49,802 nt of DNA from Solirubrobacter phytolaccae (GTDB lineage: Bacteria; Actinomycetota; Thermoleophilia; Solirubrobacterales; Solirubrobacteraceae), in contig NZ_JAPDDP010000057.1 of NCBI RefSeq assembly GCF_027587195.1, positions 1-49,802 on the forward strand, read 5' to 3'. Each line of letters starts with the position of its first letter. Positions within the stretch are counted from its first letter, which is position 1. Of this stretch, positions 8,164 to 22,121 are shown in pieces. Below the pieces are notes generated by a model, which had not been told where the DNA came from, made no database searches, and was given only the letters and a program-made list of their open reading frames with translations. The position numbers were made by a program, and so were the translations under genes.

Positions 8164-8235
8164 CTTGCGTGGCTCCGGACATCGCTGGGGGGAACACCGT
8201 TCAGCGACGGTCCCGCGTGCCCGGAGCCACGCAAG
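8164..8235. repeat. 15-bp perfect inverted repeat with nested stem
   Basis: CTTGCGTGGCTCCGG at 8164-8178 and its exact complement at 8221-8235 flank a 42-nt interior that itself has a TCGCTG/CAGCGA stem. It lies 24 bases beyond the stop of the minus-strand membrane/NTF2 gene. A terminator is the simple reading, but there is no U tract and the long branched interior is unusual. A small mobile repeat or a structured RNA remain possible. Confidence 0.6.
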
Positions 8236-8258
8236 ACGCACGGCCCGTGTCGACTACA

Positions 8259-9425
8259 TCAACATTGTTGCGATCCCGCGGCGGTTGCGCCGAGTGCCAC
8301 CACGGTCCACTCGGAGCCCTCGGCCTCCAGCTGCCACGTCACCCTGAACTGACGCGCGCTGTCACATCCCTTATCGCGCGCCACGAGAATGTGCGTCACC
8401 GAGGTGCCCCGCGCGTCGCCCGTGATGGAGAACTCGCGCGGTCGCGACGAGATCGTCGACGCGTAGCCCGCCTTCCACCGCGTGTACGGCCCGAGCGCAC
8501 CCTGCACGGCGGGTGACAACGAGTCCCACGCCTCGGCGAACCGCTGCGCGTCGAGGTCGCGGTAGTACCCCCGCACGAAGCTCGTCGCGGAGGGCTGCCG
8601 CGAGGGGGCGGGCGCGGGCGCGTCGGCTGCGGGCGGCGCGGGCGCGTCGCCGGGAATGGCCACCGCGGGCGAGTCGTCGGGCGCGGGCGCGGCGTTGTCG
8701 CCGCGCGCGGCCTCGTCGCTCGCCGTGCGTGCTTCGGCGGCGGCCAGGGGTGGGGTCGGGGCGAGCCGGGCCGGGGAGGTGATCGCGCCGGCGAGCGTCG
8801 CGACGAGTGCCATCGCGGTCAGGGCCAGCGCACCGGCGGTGCTCGTGAGGCGGACGCCTCCGGGGGTGCGGTGGTCGCGCTGCACGAGGAGGCCGACGAG
8901 CACGATCGCGGCCGGGGCGGCGAGCAAAGGGTGACCCGAGAGTGGCCAGGCGATCGCGGCGACCAGCGTCAGTACGAGCGTGGTCGGGCGCAGCTGCGCC
9001 CAGCTGCGGGTCACCAGGAGCAGGGCCGCGGTGTTGGCGAGCGCGAAGCCGGCGGTGAGCGCGACCAGCGACGGGCCGCCGAGCTCGAGGTGCTCGGCGC
9101 GGCTCGCGAGCATCCGGACCACGAGCACGAGGAGCACCGCGACGCCGGCGAAGGCCGTGGCGAGCAGCGCGAGAAAGACACCGGCCGCCGCCGTGCGGGC
9201 GGCGGCGGCCGGTAGTGGGTGGGGCTCTGCCGGTTCGTCGTGCAGCGACGCCGCGTGGTCAGTCGCGGCGGACTCCTCGGCAGCCGTTGGGCCCTGTGCC
9301 GCCTCGCCGATCCGGGGGGGAGGGGCGACGGTGGGCGGCACTGGCCGACTGTTCCAGCCTCGCGCGTGCGCCGCCAGGTGCGGACGCGCAGCCTTGCGCG
9401 CGCATCCGCGTGCCCGAAAGGGCAA
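8259..9425 (-). CDS. multi-pass membrane protein with C-terminal NTF2-like domain
   Basis: Up to 388 residues. A Pro/Ala-rich N-terminus is followed by about five hydrophobic helices between residues 80 and 230 (for example TAAAGVFLALLATAFAGVAV and AIVLVGLLVQRD). Then comes a long Ala/Pro linker (AIPGDAPAPPAADAPAPA) and a C-terminal domain beginning FVRGYYRDLDAQRFAEAWDS. That domain has the helix-strand pattern of an NTF2/SnoaL-like cone fold and probably lies outside the membrane. I do not recognise a named family. The true start may be downstream, for example a GTG at VPPTVAPPP, because the first 25 residues are Arg-rich and look non-coding. It stands alone between the CAP gene and the end of the purine operon. 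Confidence 0.6.
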   Translation of the reverse strand: MPFRARGCARKAARPHLAAHARGWNSRPVPPTVAPPPRIGEAAQGPTAAEESAATDHAASLHDEPAEPHPLPAAAARTAAAGVFLALLATAFAGVAVLLVLVVRMLASRAEHLELGGPSLVALTAGFALANTAALLLVTRSWAQLRPTTLVLTLVAAIAWPLSGHPLLAAPAAIVLVGLLVQRDHRTPGGVRLTSTAGALALTAMALVATLAGAITSPARLAPTPPLAAAEARTASDEAARGDNAAPAPDDSPAVAIPGDAPAPPAADAPAPAPSRQPSATSFVRGYYRDLDAQRFAEAWDSLSPAVQGALGPYTRWKAGYASTISSRPREFSITGDARGTSVTHILVARDKGCDSARQFRVTWQLEAEGSEWTVVALGATAAGSQQC

Positions 9426-9434
9426 AAGTGCTGC

Positions 9435-9737
9435 TCAGGAGCCTCTATACGTGCTGTAGGCCCAGGGCGAGACGAGCAACGGCACGTGGTACTTCGCGTT
9501 GGCCTCGGCGATGCGGAAGCGGACCGGGACGCGGTCCAGGAACTCGCGCTCGCCGAAGTAGTCGCCGACGGCGAACACGAGCTCGAACTCGCCCGCGCCG
9601 ACGTCACCGAAGGCGTGGCGGCCGTCCGCGTCGGTCGTGGCCACGTCGACCACGTCACCGTCGCGGCGCAGCTCCAGCTTCACGCCCGCCGCCGGACGGC
9701 CGGCGACCGTGTCCAGCACGTGCGTCGAGAGGCTCAC
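9435..9737 (-). CDS. uraH: 5-hydroxyisourate hydrolase
   Basis: A 100-residue transthyretin-like protein. The N-terminal family signature is LSTHVLDTVAGRPA, the middle carries TTDADGRHAF, and the C-terminus is the diagnostic YRGS tetrapeptide that helps form the active site. His, Arg and Ser residues of the family are all in place (STHVLD, R near PVRFRI, YRGS). It hydrolyses 5-hydroxyisourate, the product of urate oxidation, to OHCU. The GTG start overlaps the stop of the upstream Ade-OHCU-decarboxylase fusion as GTGA, so its expression is coupled to the enzyme that uses its product. Full length for the family and a confident call. Confidence 0.95.
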   Translation of the reverse strand: MSLSTHVLDTVAGRPAAGVKLELRRDGDVVDVATTDADGRHAFGDVGAGEFELVFAVGDYFGEREFLDRVPVRFRIAEANAKYHVPLLVSPWAYSTYRGS

Positions 9738-11818
9738 AGCAGATCCTCCAGACGCAGCCGCGCGATCTTCCCGATCTCGCCCAGCGCCATGGCGATCTCG
9801 GTCTCCCGCGGGTTCCCGAGCCGCGCCTCGGCGTTCGCGAGGATCGACTCGGGCGAGCCGTGCTCGCGCACGCAGACCACGAACGGGATCTCGAACCGCT
9901 TGCGGTAGGCGGCGTTGGTCGCCATGAAGCGCTCGTACAGCTCCGGCTCGAGCCGATCCAGCCCGAGGCCCGCCTGCTCGGCCCTGGAGTGCTCGGTCAA
10001 CACGCCCACTCGCTCGCCCAGGTCCGGATGCGCGCGGATGAGCGCGAGCTGCTCGTCCGTGGAGGACGCGTACATCGACTCGCGCAGCGCGTCCGCGACC
10101 TCCTCGTCGGCGATGCCGGGCCGGTACGCGCGCTCGGCCACCCACGGCGAGTGCTCGTAGAGCGCGCCGAACCGCGCGACGAACGCCTCCCGCTCGGTCA
10201 GCTCGAGCGGCACGAGCGCGAACGCGTCCACGTCGACGAGCCCCTGGTCGGTCAGCTTCAGAGACGGGATCACCGACAGCGCCAGGAACGACAGCGTCAT
10301 GAACGGCGCGTCGATCTCGACGCCCATCCCGCGCAGCACGTCCTGCAGCGCCTCGAGCCCTTCCGCGACCTCCTCGAGCGGCGCGTCCGCAAGCAGCCCA
10401 GCGATCGGCAGCGCCAGCTCGCCAACGACCTCCCCGTCCCGCGCGACGACCAGCCCGCCGCCGAGCGCCTGCGCCCGGGCCGCGCACAGCGCCATGTCCT
10501 CGTCGGAGACACCCACGACCACGAGGTTGTGCGCGTCGTGCGCAACCGTGGAGGCGAACGCGCCCGCGTGCAGGTCGAACCCGCGCACGAAGCCGAGCCC
10601 GACGCGCCCCGTCGCGTGATGGCGCTCGATCACGGCGATCTTCGCCAGGTCCGCGTCGCCGACGCGCCCCACGCCCGAGCCGGTGATCAGCTGCCCCGAC
10701 TGCACCTCGATCACGCGCACCCAGTCGGCGTCGACGTCGAACGAGACCGGCACGGAGCGCATCGTGTCGCGCAGCGCGCCCGGCACGCCCTCCGGGTACG
10801 CCGGCTCGCGCCCGTCCTTCAGGACCAGCGAGGCCTTGAAGTCGACCAGATCGTCGAGCAGGACGAGATCGGCCGCGTAGCCGGGCACGACCGCGCCGCG
10901 GTCCGTCAGCCCGTGCGCTCGCGCCCCGTGCAGCGACGCCATCACGAGCACGTCCTCCGCCGCGACTCCCTCGCTCACGGCGATCCGGCACATCTGGTCG
11001 ATGTGCCCCTCGCGGTAGAGGAAGTCCGGCTCGCGGTCGTCCGTGCAGAACGCGCAGTACTCCGGCCCGTGCTCGCGCACCATCGCCAGCAGCGCCCGCA
11101 GGTTGCGCGCGTTGGAGGCCTCGCGGATCAGCACCCACATCCCGGCGCGTCGCTTCTCCAGCGCCTCGTCCGCGGTGAACGCCTCGTGGTCGGTGGTGAT
11201 CCCCGCCGCCACGTACGCGTTCAAAGCGCGCCCCCGCACGCCGGGTGCGTGCCCGTCACGGTGCGGCGCGACCATCGTCGCCAGCACGCCTTCGTCGCCC
11301 GCGATCACCCCCGGGAAGTTCATGAGCTCCGCCACCCCGAGCGCCCGCGGATGCTCGAGCACGCGCCGCATCTCGTCCGGCCCGAACGGCCCGGCCGGCG
11401 ACTCGAAGTGCGAGGCGGGCACGCACGACGGCGCCATCACGAACACGTCCAGCGGCAGGCCCTCGGTCGCGCTCAGCAGCCAGTCGACGCCTTCGACGCC
11501 GGCCACGTTGGCGATCTCGTGCGGGTCACAGACGACCGCGGTCGTCCCGCGGGGCACGACGGCGCGCGCGAACTCCGTGGGCACGAGCTTCGCCGACTCG
11601 AGATGGACATGCGCGTCGATGAAGCCGGGCACCAGGTACCGACCGGCGGCGTCGATCCGCTCGCCGCCGTCGTAGGACCCGACGCCCGCGATCTTGCCGC
11701 CGTAGAGCGCCACGTCACCGCTCAGCCACTCGCGCGTGAACGCCGAGAACACCCGCGCGCCGGTGATCACCACCTCTGGCTCGGCGTCTCCCCGAGCAAC
11801 CGCGATCAGCTCCCGCAC
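9734..11818 (-). CDS. ade: adenine deaminase fused to OHCU decarboxylase
   Basis: A single 694-residue reading frame joins two purine enzymes. Residues 1 to about 538 are a complete adenine deaminase: GFIDAHVHLES metal motif, CDPHEIANV, CTDDREPD and AHDAHNLVVVG, ending at the family's usual GLVDVDAFALVPL. Residues from about 539 to 694 are a complete 2-oxo-4-hydroxy-4-carboxy-5-ureidoimidazoline decarboxylase with HPDLG (596-600), SRAEQAGLG and NAAYRKRFEIPFVVCV. There is essentially no linker between them. The first half makes hypoxanthine from adenine; the second makes S-allantoin from OHCU. The GTG start lies 13 bases inside the xanthine dehydrogenase subunit gene, and the end overlaps uraH. 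Both domains appear intact. I do not know this fusion as a standard architecture. Confidence 0.93.
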   Translation of the reverse strand: MRELIAVARGDAEPEVVITGARVFSAFTREWLSGDVALYGGKIAGVGSYDGGERIDAAGRYLVPGFIDAHVHLESAKLVPTEFARAVVPRGTTAVVCDPHEIANVAGVEGVDWLLSATEGLPLDVFVMAPSCVPASHFESPAGPFGPDEMRRVLEHPRALGVAELMNFPGVIAGDEGVLATMVAPHRDGHAPGVRGRALNAYVAAGITTDHEAFTADEALEKRRAGMWVLIREASNARNLRALLAMVREHGPEYCAFCTDDREPDFLYREGHIDQMCRIAVSEGVAAEDVLVMASLHGARAHGLTDRGAVVPGYAADLVLLDDLVDFKASLVLKDGREPAYPEGVPGALRDTMRSVPVSFDVDADWVRVIEVQSGQLITGSGVGRVGDADLAKIAVIERHHATGRVGLGFVRGFDLHAGAFASTVAHDAHNLVVVGVSDEDMALCAARAQALGGGLVVARDGEVVGELALPIAGLLADAPLEEVAEGLEALQDVLRGMGVEIDAPFMTLSFLALSVIPSLKLTDQGLVDVDAFALVPLELTEREAFVARFGALYEHSPWVAERAYRPGIADEEVADALRESMYASSTDEQLALIRAHPDLGERVGVLTEHSRAEQAGLGLDRLEPELYERFMATNAAYRKRFEIPFVVCVREHGSPESILANAEARLGNPRETEIAMALGEIGKIARLRLEDLL

Positions 11819-13974
11819 AGGCCGATCATGTCATCCGGCTTGAGCGGCACGCGCCGGAGCTCCCGGCCGGTCGCCGCGCGGACCGCCGCGACCACCGCGG
11901 GCGTCGAGGAGATCGTCGGCGGCTCGCCGATCCCGCGCAGCCCGTACGGCGAGTCTGGGTCGCCGAGCTCGAGCACGTCCAGCTCGACCGGCGGCATGTC
12001 GAGGATCGTCGGGATCAGGTAGTCGGTGAAGGACGCGTTGCGCACCAGTCCGTCGACGACCTGGATCTCCTCCATCAGCGCGAGCCCGAGCCCCTGCGCG
12101 ATGCCGCCCTCGATCTGCCCCTCGACCGCCAGTGGGTTGAGCGCCTTGCCGACGTCCTGCGCGGTCGCGATCTCCACGACCCGCACGAGCCCCAGCTCGA
12201 CGTCGACGTCCACCACGGCGCGATGGGCCGCGAACGCGAACGTCACGTGCGCGTCGCCCTGCCCGCGCGCGTCGAGCGCGGCGGTCGGCCGGTGGTGGTA
12301 CTCGCGGGTGGCCTCGATCCCGGCGCCGATCGCGCCCAGGCGCTCCCACTCCTCGCGCACCGCGACGCACGCCGCCTGCACCGCGCCGCCGGTCATGTGT
12401 GTCTGGCGCGAGGCACTTGAAGAGCCGGCCGAACCCACCTGCGTGTCGGCCGGGAGCACGAGCACGTTCTCGACATTCAGCTCTGTGCGGGCGATCTGGG
12501 CCATCACGGTGACGAGCCCTTGCCCGACCTCGCAGGCCGCAGTATGAACCTCGACCAGAGGTTCACCCCTGACCTCAGAAATCCGCACCCGGGCGGTCGA
12601 GTAGTCGTCGAAGCCCTCGGAGAAGCCGACGTTCTTGAACCCGATCGCGTAGCCCACGCCGCGCACCACGCCCTCGCCGCGCGTGACGTTCGCGATCCCG
12701 CCGGGCACCCCGCTGTCGCCCTCAGGCAGCGGCCGTTCCGCAACGCTCCGCAGCAGCTCCTCGACGGGCGCCGGGCAGTTGATCGGCGCGCCGGTCGGCA
12801 TCGACGTCCCGGTGGTCATGGCGTTGCGCCGCCGCAGCTCGACCGGGTCCAGCTCCAGCGCGGCGGCCAGCTTGTCCATCTGCGCCTCGTGCGCGAAGCA
12901 CGTCTGCACGGCGCCGAACCCGCGCATCGCGCCGCACGGCGGGTTGTCGGTGTAGACGACGTAGGAGTCGATCCGCGCGCTCGGCACCTCGTACGGGCCG
13001 AGCGCGAACGACGCCGCGTTCGAGACGACCGCACCCGAGGAGGACGCGTACGCGCCGCCGTCCAGGAGGATGCGCGCGCGAATCCACGCGAGCTTCCCGT
13101 CGCGTGTCGCCGCGTGCTCGTACCGCATCCGCGCCGGATGGCGGTGCACGTGCCCGAAGAACGACTCCTCGCGACCGTAGACCATCTTCACCGGCCGCCC
13201 GGTGTGCAGCGCGAGCAGGCACGCGTGCGCCTGCATCGAGACGTCCTCGCGCCCGCCGAACGCGCCGCCGACGCCGGCCAGCGTGAACCGGACCTTGTCG
13301 ATCGGCAGGTCCAGGCACGCGGCCACCTGGTCGCGGTCCACGTGCAGCCACTGCGTGGCGATGAACAGGTCCACGCCGCCGTCCTCGGCGGGGATCGCCA
13401 GCCCGGACTCCGGCCCGAGGAACGCCTGGTCCTGCATCCCGACCTCGTACTCGCCGCTGACCACGACGTCGGCCTCACCCGGCTCGGGCCCGTGCTCGAT
13501 GTACACGTGCCGTAGCAGGTTCCCGCCGGGATGCAGCCGCGGCGACTCGTCCGAGAGCGCGTACTCCGGGTCCACCAACGGCTCGAGCTCCTCGTAGGCG
13601 ACCTCGATCTTCGACGCCGCATACCGCGCCGTCTCGGGATGGTCGGCGGCGACGACCGCCACCGGCTCGCCCTGGTAGCGCACCTCGTCGAACGCGAGCA
13701 CGGGCTGGTCGTGGTGCTCGAGCCCGTACGTCTTGCGGCCCGGGACGTCCGCGTGGGTGAGCACGGCGTGCACGCCCGGCACGGCCAGCGCCGCCGCGAT
13801 CTCGATCCCGAGCACCCGCGCGCGAGGATGCGGCGAGCGCAGCGTCGCGCCCCACAGCATCCCGTCGGCCCACATGTCCGACGAGTACGCGAACTCGCCC
13901 TTGACCTTCGGGATGCCGTCCGGCCGCCGGACGGACACGCCGATCCCGTTGGCGACCTCGGTCAACGTGCTCAT
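11806..13974 (-). CDS. xanthine dehydrogenase, molybdopterin-binding subunit
   Basis: 722 residues from the ATG whose first bases overlap the upstream stop (ATGA). It is the large molybdenum hydroxylase subunit. The N-terminal domain opens SVRRPDGIPKVKGEFAYSSD, cofactor-contact segments are GVGGAFGGREDVSMQAH and AMRGFGAVQTCFAHE, and the C-terminal catalytic base lies in RGIGEPPT (the Glu of the conserved GE-P motif). It would oxidise hypoxanthine and xanthine to urate together with the FAD and 2Fe-2S subunits encoded in the same operon. Length is normal for the three-subunit (CoxL/XdhA-like) form. Specificity for purines, rather than another aldehyde or heterocycle, is inferred from the purine genes on both sides. 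Confidence 0.9.
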   Translation of the reverse strand: MSTLTEVANGIGVSVRRPDGIPKVKGEFAYSSDMWADGMLWGATLRSPHPRARVLGIEIAAALAVPGVHAVLTHADVPGRKTYGLEHHDQPVLAFDEVRYQGEPVAVVAADHPETARYAASKIEVAYEELEPLVDPEYALSDESPRLHPGGNLLRHVYIEHGPEPGEADVVVSGEYEVGMQDQAFLGPESGLAIPAEDGGVDLFIATQWLHVDRDQVAACLDLPIDKVRFTLAGVGGAFGGREDVSMQAHACLLALHTGRPVKMVYGREESFFGHVHRHPARMRYEHAATRDGKLAWIRARILLDGGAYASSSGAVVSNAASFALGPYEVPSARIDSYVVYTDNPPCGAMRGFGAVQTCFAHEAQMDKLAAALELDPVELRRRNAMTTGTSMPTGAPINCPAPVEELLRSVAERPLPEGDSGVPGGIANVTRGEGVVRGVGYAIGFKNVGFSEGFDDYSTARVRISEVRGEPLVEVHTAACEVGQGLVTVMAQIARTELNVENVLVLPADTQVGSAGSSSASRQTHMTGGAVQAACVAVREEWERLGAIGAGIEATREYHHRPTAALDARGQGDAHVTFAFAAHRAVVDVDVELGLVRVVEIATAQDVGKALNPLAVEGQIEGGIAQGLGLALMEEIQVVDGLVRNASFTDYLIPTILDMPPVELDVLELGDPDSPYGLRGIGEPPTISSTPAVVAAVRAATGRELRRVPLKPDDMIGLCGS

Positions 13975-15266
13975 CGCAGCACCACCTCCGCCAGCTCGCG
14001 GGCGATCGCCTCGTCGTCGGCGCTGCGCAACACGCCGTTGATCATCACGCCTTCGGGCAGCGGGCGCGCGCCGAAGACGAGCGCCGCGACCGGGTCCTCG
14101 ATGCCCGCGTGGTCGAGGTCGTCGAGCCGCCACCAGACGAGGTCGGCGAGCTTGCCCACCTCCAGCGTCCCGAGCTCGTCCTCGCGCCCGAGACAGCGCG
14201 CGCCGTGGACGGTCGCCAGCTCGAGCGCCTCGTGCGCGGTCATCGCCGCCGGCCCGCCACGCAGCCGCGCGCTCAGCAGCGCCTGCCGCAGCTCGCCGCC
14301 CAACTCGCCCGCCTCGTTGGAGGCCGCGCCGTCCACGCCGAGTCCGACGGGCGCGCCCGCGCGTACGAGCGGCATGACCGGCGCGATCCCGGCGCCGAGC
14401 CGCGCGTTGGACGAGGGGCAGTGCGCGACGCCCGTGCGCGTCTCGCCAAAGCGCGCGATCTCACGGTCGGACAGGTGCACGCAGTGCGCAAGCCACACGT
14501 CGTCGCCGAGCCAGCCCAGGTCTTCCAGGTACTCGACGGGCCGCATGCCGAACCGCTCGAGGCAGAACGCCTCCTCCTCGACGGTCTCGGCCATGTGCGT
14601 GTGCAGCCGAACGCCGCGCTCGCGGGCGAAGACGGCCGTCTCACGCATCAGCTCGCGCGTGACGGAGAACGGGGAGCACGGCGCGAGCGCGATCCGGCAC
14701 ATCGCGCCCGGCGAGGGATCGTGGAACTCGTCCAGCGCCGCGGCGTAGGCGGCGAAGATCGTGTCGCGGTCCTCGACCACGGAGTCCGGCGGCAGCCCGC
14801 CCGCCGAAGCGCCCAGGTCCATCGACCCCCGGCACGGGTGGAAGCGGATCCCCAGCTCACGCGCGACCTCGATCTCCACGCGCAGCAGGTCCTGGCCGGC
14901 GGGGAACACGTAGTGATGGTCGGACGCCGTCGTGCAGCCGGAGCGCAGCAGTGCGGCCAGACCCGCCCGCGCGGCGACCCGCAGCACGCGCTCGTCGATC
15001 CGCGCCCACACCGGGTACAGCTCGACCAGCCACTCGAACAGCGTCGCCTGCTGCGCGAGCCCGCGCGTGGCCCACTGGTAGAGGTGGTGATGGCAGTTGA
15101 TGAGGCCGGGCGTGACCAGGCAGCCGCGCACGTCGACGCGCTCGCCGTCGCCCTCGTACCGCCCGGCCCCGACGGCGACGATCCGGTTGCCGTCCACCAC
15201 GACGTGCCCGTCGGTGAAGACCTCGCCCGAGACCGTCGCCACGGCGCAGCGCTCGAGGACGATCAC
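13971..15266 (-). CDS. amidohydrolase, probable 8-oxoguanine deaminase
   Basis: 431 residues from a GTG that overlaps the 2Fe-2S subunit stop (GTGA). It belongs to the ATZ/TRZ-like amidohydrolases: metal site LINCHHHLYQWATRGL, LHTHMAE, AHCVHLSD and GVDGAASNEAGELGGELRQA. The last of these, together with the C-terminal EVGKLADLVWW and DPVAALVFG, resembles characterised and predicted 8-oxoguanine deaminases, which convert 8-oxoguanine to urate. Its position inside a xanthine-dehydrogenase operon supports a purine substrate and a route to urate that bypasses the molybdoenzyme. Guanine deaminase or a hydroxyatrazine-type activity cannot be excluded without assay. Confidence 0.8.
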   Translation of the reverse strand: MIVLERCAVATVSGEVFTDGHVVVDGNRIVAVGAGRYEGDGERVDVRGCLVTPGLINCHHHLYQWATRGLAQQATLFEWLVELYPVWARIDERVLRVAARAGLAALLRSGCTTASDHHYVFPAGQDLLRVEIEVARELGIRFHPCRGSMDLGASAGGLPPDSVVEDRDTIFAAYAAALDEFHDPSPGAMCRIALAPCSPFSVTRELMRETAVFARERGVRLHTHMAETVEEEAFCLERFGMRPVEYLEDLGWLGDDVWLAHCVHLSDREIARFGETRTGVAHCPSSNARLGAGIAPVMPLVRAGAPVGLGVDGAASNEAGELGGELRQALLSARLRGGPAAMTAHEALELATVHGARCLGREDELGTLEVGKLADLVWWRLDDLDHAGIEDPVAALVFGARPLPEGVMINGVLRSADDEAIARELAEVVLR

Positions 15267-15724
15267 GACGCCGCCGCCAGCCGCACCGCGTCGAGGATCT
15301 TCTCGTAGCCCGTGCAGCGGCACAGGTTGCCCGCCAGCGCCTCGCGGATCTCGGCGTCGGTCGGGTTCGGCACCCGGGCGAGCAGGTCGTGCGTCGCCAC
15401 GATCAGGCCGGGCGTGCAGAACCCGCACTGCACCGCGCCCGCCTCGACGAACGCCGTTTGCACCGGGTGCAGCTCGTCTTCAGACGGCGCCAGCCCTTCC
15501 ACGGTCACGACCTCGCGCCCCTCGGCCTGGCCCGCCGCGACCAGGCACGAGCAGACGAGCACGCCGTCCAGGTACACCGAGCACGAGCCGCACTCGCCCT
15601 GCTCGCACGCGTTCTTGGAGCCGGGCAGCGCCAGCCGCTCGCGCAGCACGTACAGCAGCGACTCACCTTCCCAGAGCCCGTCGACCTCACGCGGCTCGCC
15701 GTTGATCGTGCAGGTCAGCCGCAT
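15263..15724 (-). CDS. xanthine dehydrogenase, 2Fe-2S iron-sulfur subunit
   Basis: 153 residues with both 2Fe-2S cluster motifs of the molybdenum hydroxylase small subunit. These are the plant-ferredoxin-type CEQGECGSCSVYLDG and a later Cys in VCSCLV, then CGFCTPG and CRCTGY in the helical C-terminal domain. It shuttles electrons between the molybdenum centre and FAD. The ATG at 15724 (MRLTCTING) overlaps the end of the FAD subunit gene by 10 bases; an in-frame GTG three codons earlier is an alternative start. All eight cluster cysteines appear to be present. Partner subunits are encoded directly on both sides in the same operon. Confidence 0.93.
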   Translation of the reverse strand: MRLTCTINGEPREVDGLWEGESLLYVLRERLALPGSKNACEQGECGSCSVYLDGVLVCSCLVAAGQAEGREVVTVEGLAPSEDELHPVQTAFVEAGAVQCGFCTPGLIVATHDLLARVPNPTDAEIREALAGNLCRCTGYEKILDAVRLAAAS

Positions 15725-16536
15725 AGCGCCCACTTCAGGGTGCGGCGCGCGAGCACGCTCAACGCATGGCGACGATAGGCCGCGGTGCCGCGCACGTCGT
15801 CGATCGGCGAGGCGGCCATCGCGACAAGGTCACCGAACTCGCGCCCCGCGTCTTCCGACCAGGAGTCCAATCCTTCGGCGAAGGCTTCGGCCTCGCGCGC
15901 CCGGATCGGCGTCGGACCCGCCGAGCCGATGCACGTGCCCACGCGACCATCGCTCACATCCAACGCGAACGAGCAGACCGCGATCACCATGGCGTTGCGC
16001 GTACCCACCTTCGCGAACTGCTGCGCACTTCCCGCCCGCAATGGCAGCCAGACGCCCGCGATCAGCTCGTCGTCCGCGAGCGCATTGCGCTTGGGCCCGA
16101 CCACGAACTCCTCGACCGGCACGCGCCGCTCCCCACGCGCCGAGGCGACGTCGACGAACGCGCCCGTCGCAAACAGCGGCGGCAGCGCATCCCCCGCCGG
16201 CGACGACGAGCCGAGGTTCCCTCCGATCGTCCCCCGGTTGCGGATCTGCGGCGAGCCGACCGTACGCGACGCCATCGCCAGCCCCGGCAGCCGGTCGCCG
16301 AGCTCGTCGATCACCCGCGTGTAGGAGACGCCCGCGCCGATCCGGACGCCGCCGTCCTCCACGTCCCAGCGCGAAAGCTCGCTCACCCGTGTGAGGTCCA
16401 GAAGCGCCGGTGGTCGCTTGCGCGCGAAGTTCAGCTCGACCATCACGTCCGTGCCGCCCCAGATCGGCAGCGCGTCCGGGTGAGCGGCGCGAGCTTCCAG
16501 CGCCTCCCTCCACGTGGGGGGTTGCAGGAACTCCAT
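15715..16536 (-). CDS. xanthine dehydrogenase, FAD-binding subunit
   Basis: 273 residues of the CoxM/XdhB-like FAD subunit. The N-terminal half has WGGTDVMVELNFARKRP and the second FAD loop is IRNRGTIGGNLGSSSPAGD, the usual TIGGN motif. The C-terminal CO dehydrogenase flavoprotein domain carries GTRNAMVIAVCSFAL. It passes electrons from the iron-sulfur subunit to the acceptor. It is the first gene of the six-gene minus-strand purine operon. Its ATG lies only about 29-38 bases from the GTG starts of the divergent carboxylase gene, so both promoters share a tiny spacer. Confidence 0.92.
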   Translation of the reverse strand: MEFLQPPTWREALEARAAHPDALPIWGGTDVMVELNFARKRPPALLDLTRVSELSRWDVEDGGVRIGAGVSYTRVIDELGDRLPGLAMASRTVGSPQIRNRGTIGGNLGSSSPAGDALPPLFATGAFVDVASARGERRVPVEEFVVGPKRNALADDELIAGVWLPLRAGSAQQFAKVGTRNAMVIAVCSFALDVSDGRVGTCIGSAGPTPIRAREAEAFAEGLDSWSEDAGREFGDLVAMAASPIDDVRGTAAYRRHALSVLARRTLKWALCG

Positions 16537-16574
16537 TCACCACAGATACACCCCCAGCGCCTAACGTGCCACCC

Positions 16575-22121
<5,547 letters not shown>

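Larger units (their letters stand above)
7915..8258. other. 344-bp non-coding, structured spacer
   Basis: No convincing gene on either strand. It contains three inverted repeats. One is a 7-bp hairpin (GCACCCG/CGGGTGC) about 40 bases before the CAP gene. The second is a 9-bp repeat (8056-8064 with 8084-8092). The third is a 15-bp repeat (8164-8178 with 8221-8235) just past the end of the membrane/NTF2 gene. The spacer is less GC-rich than its surroundings in the middle (8041-8120). It is likely the leader of the CAP-protein transcript plus the terminator of the upstream minus-strand gene. Confidence 0.6.
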
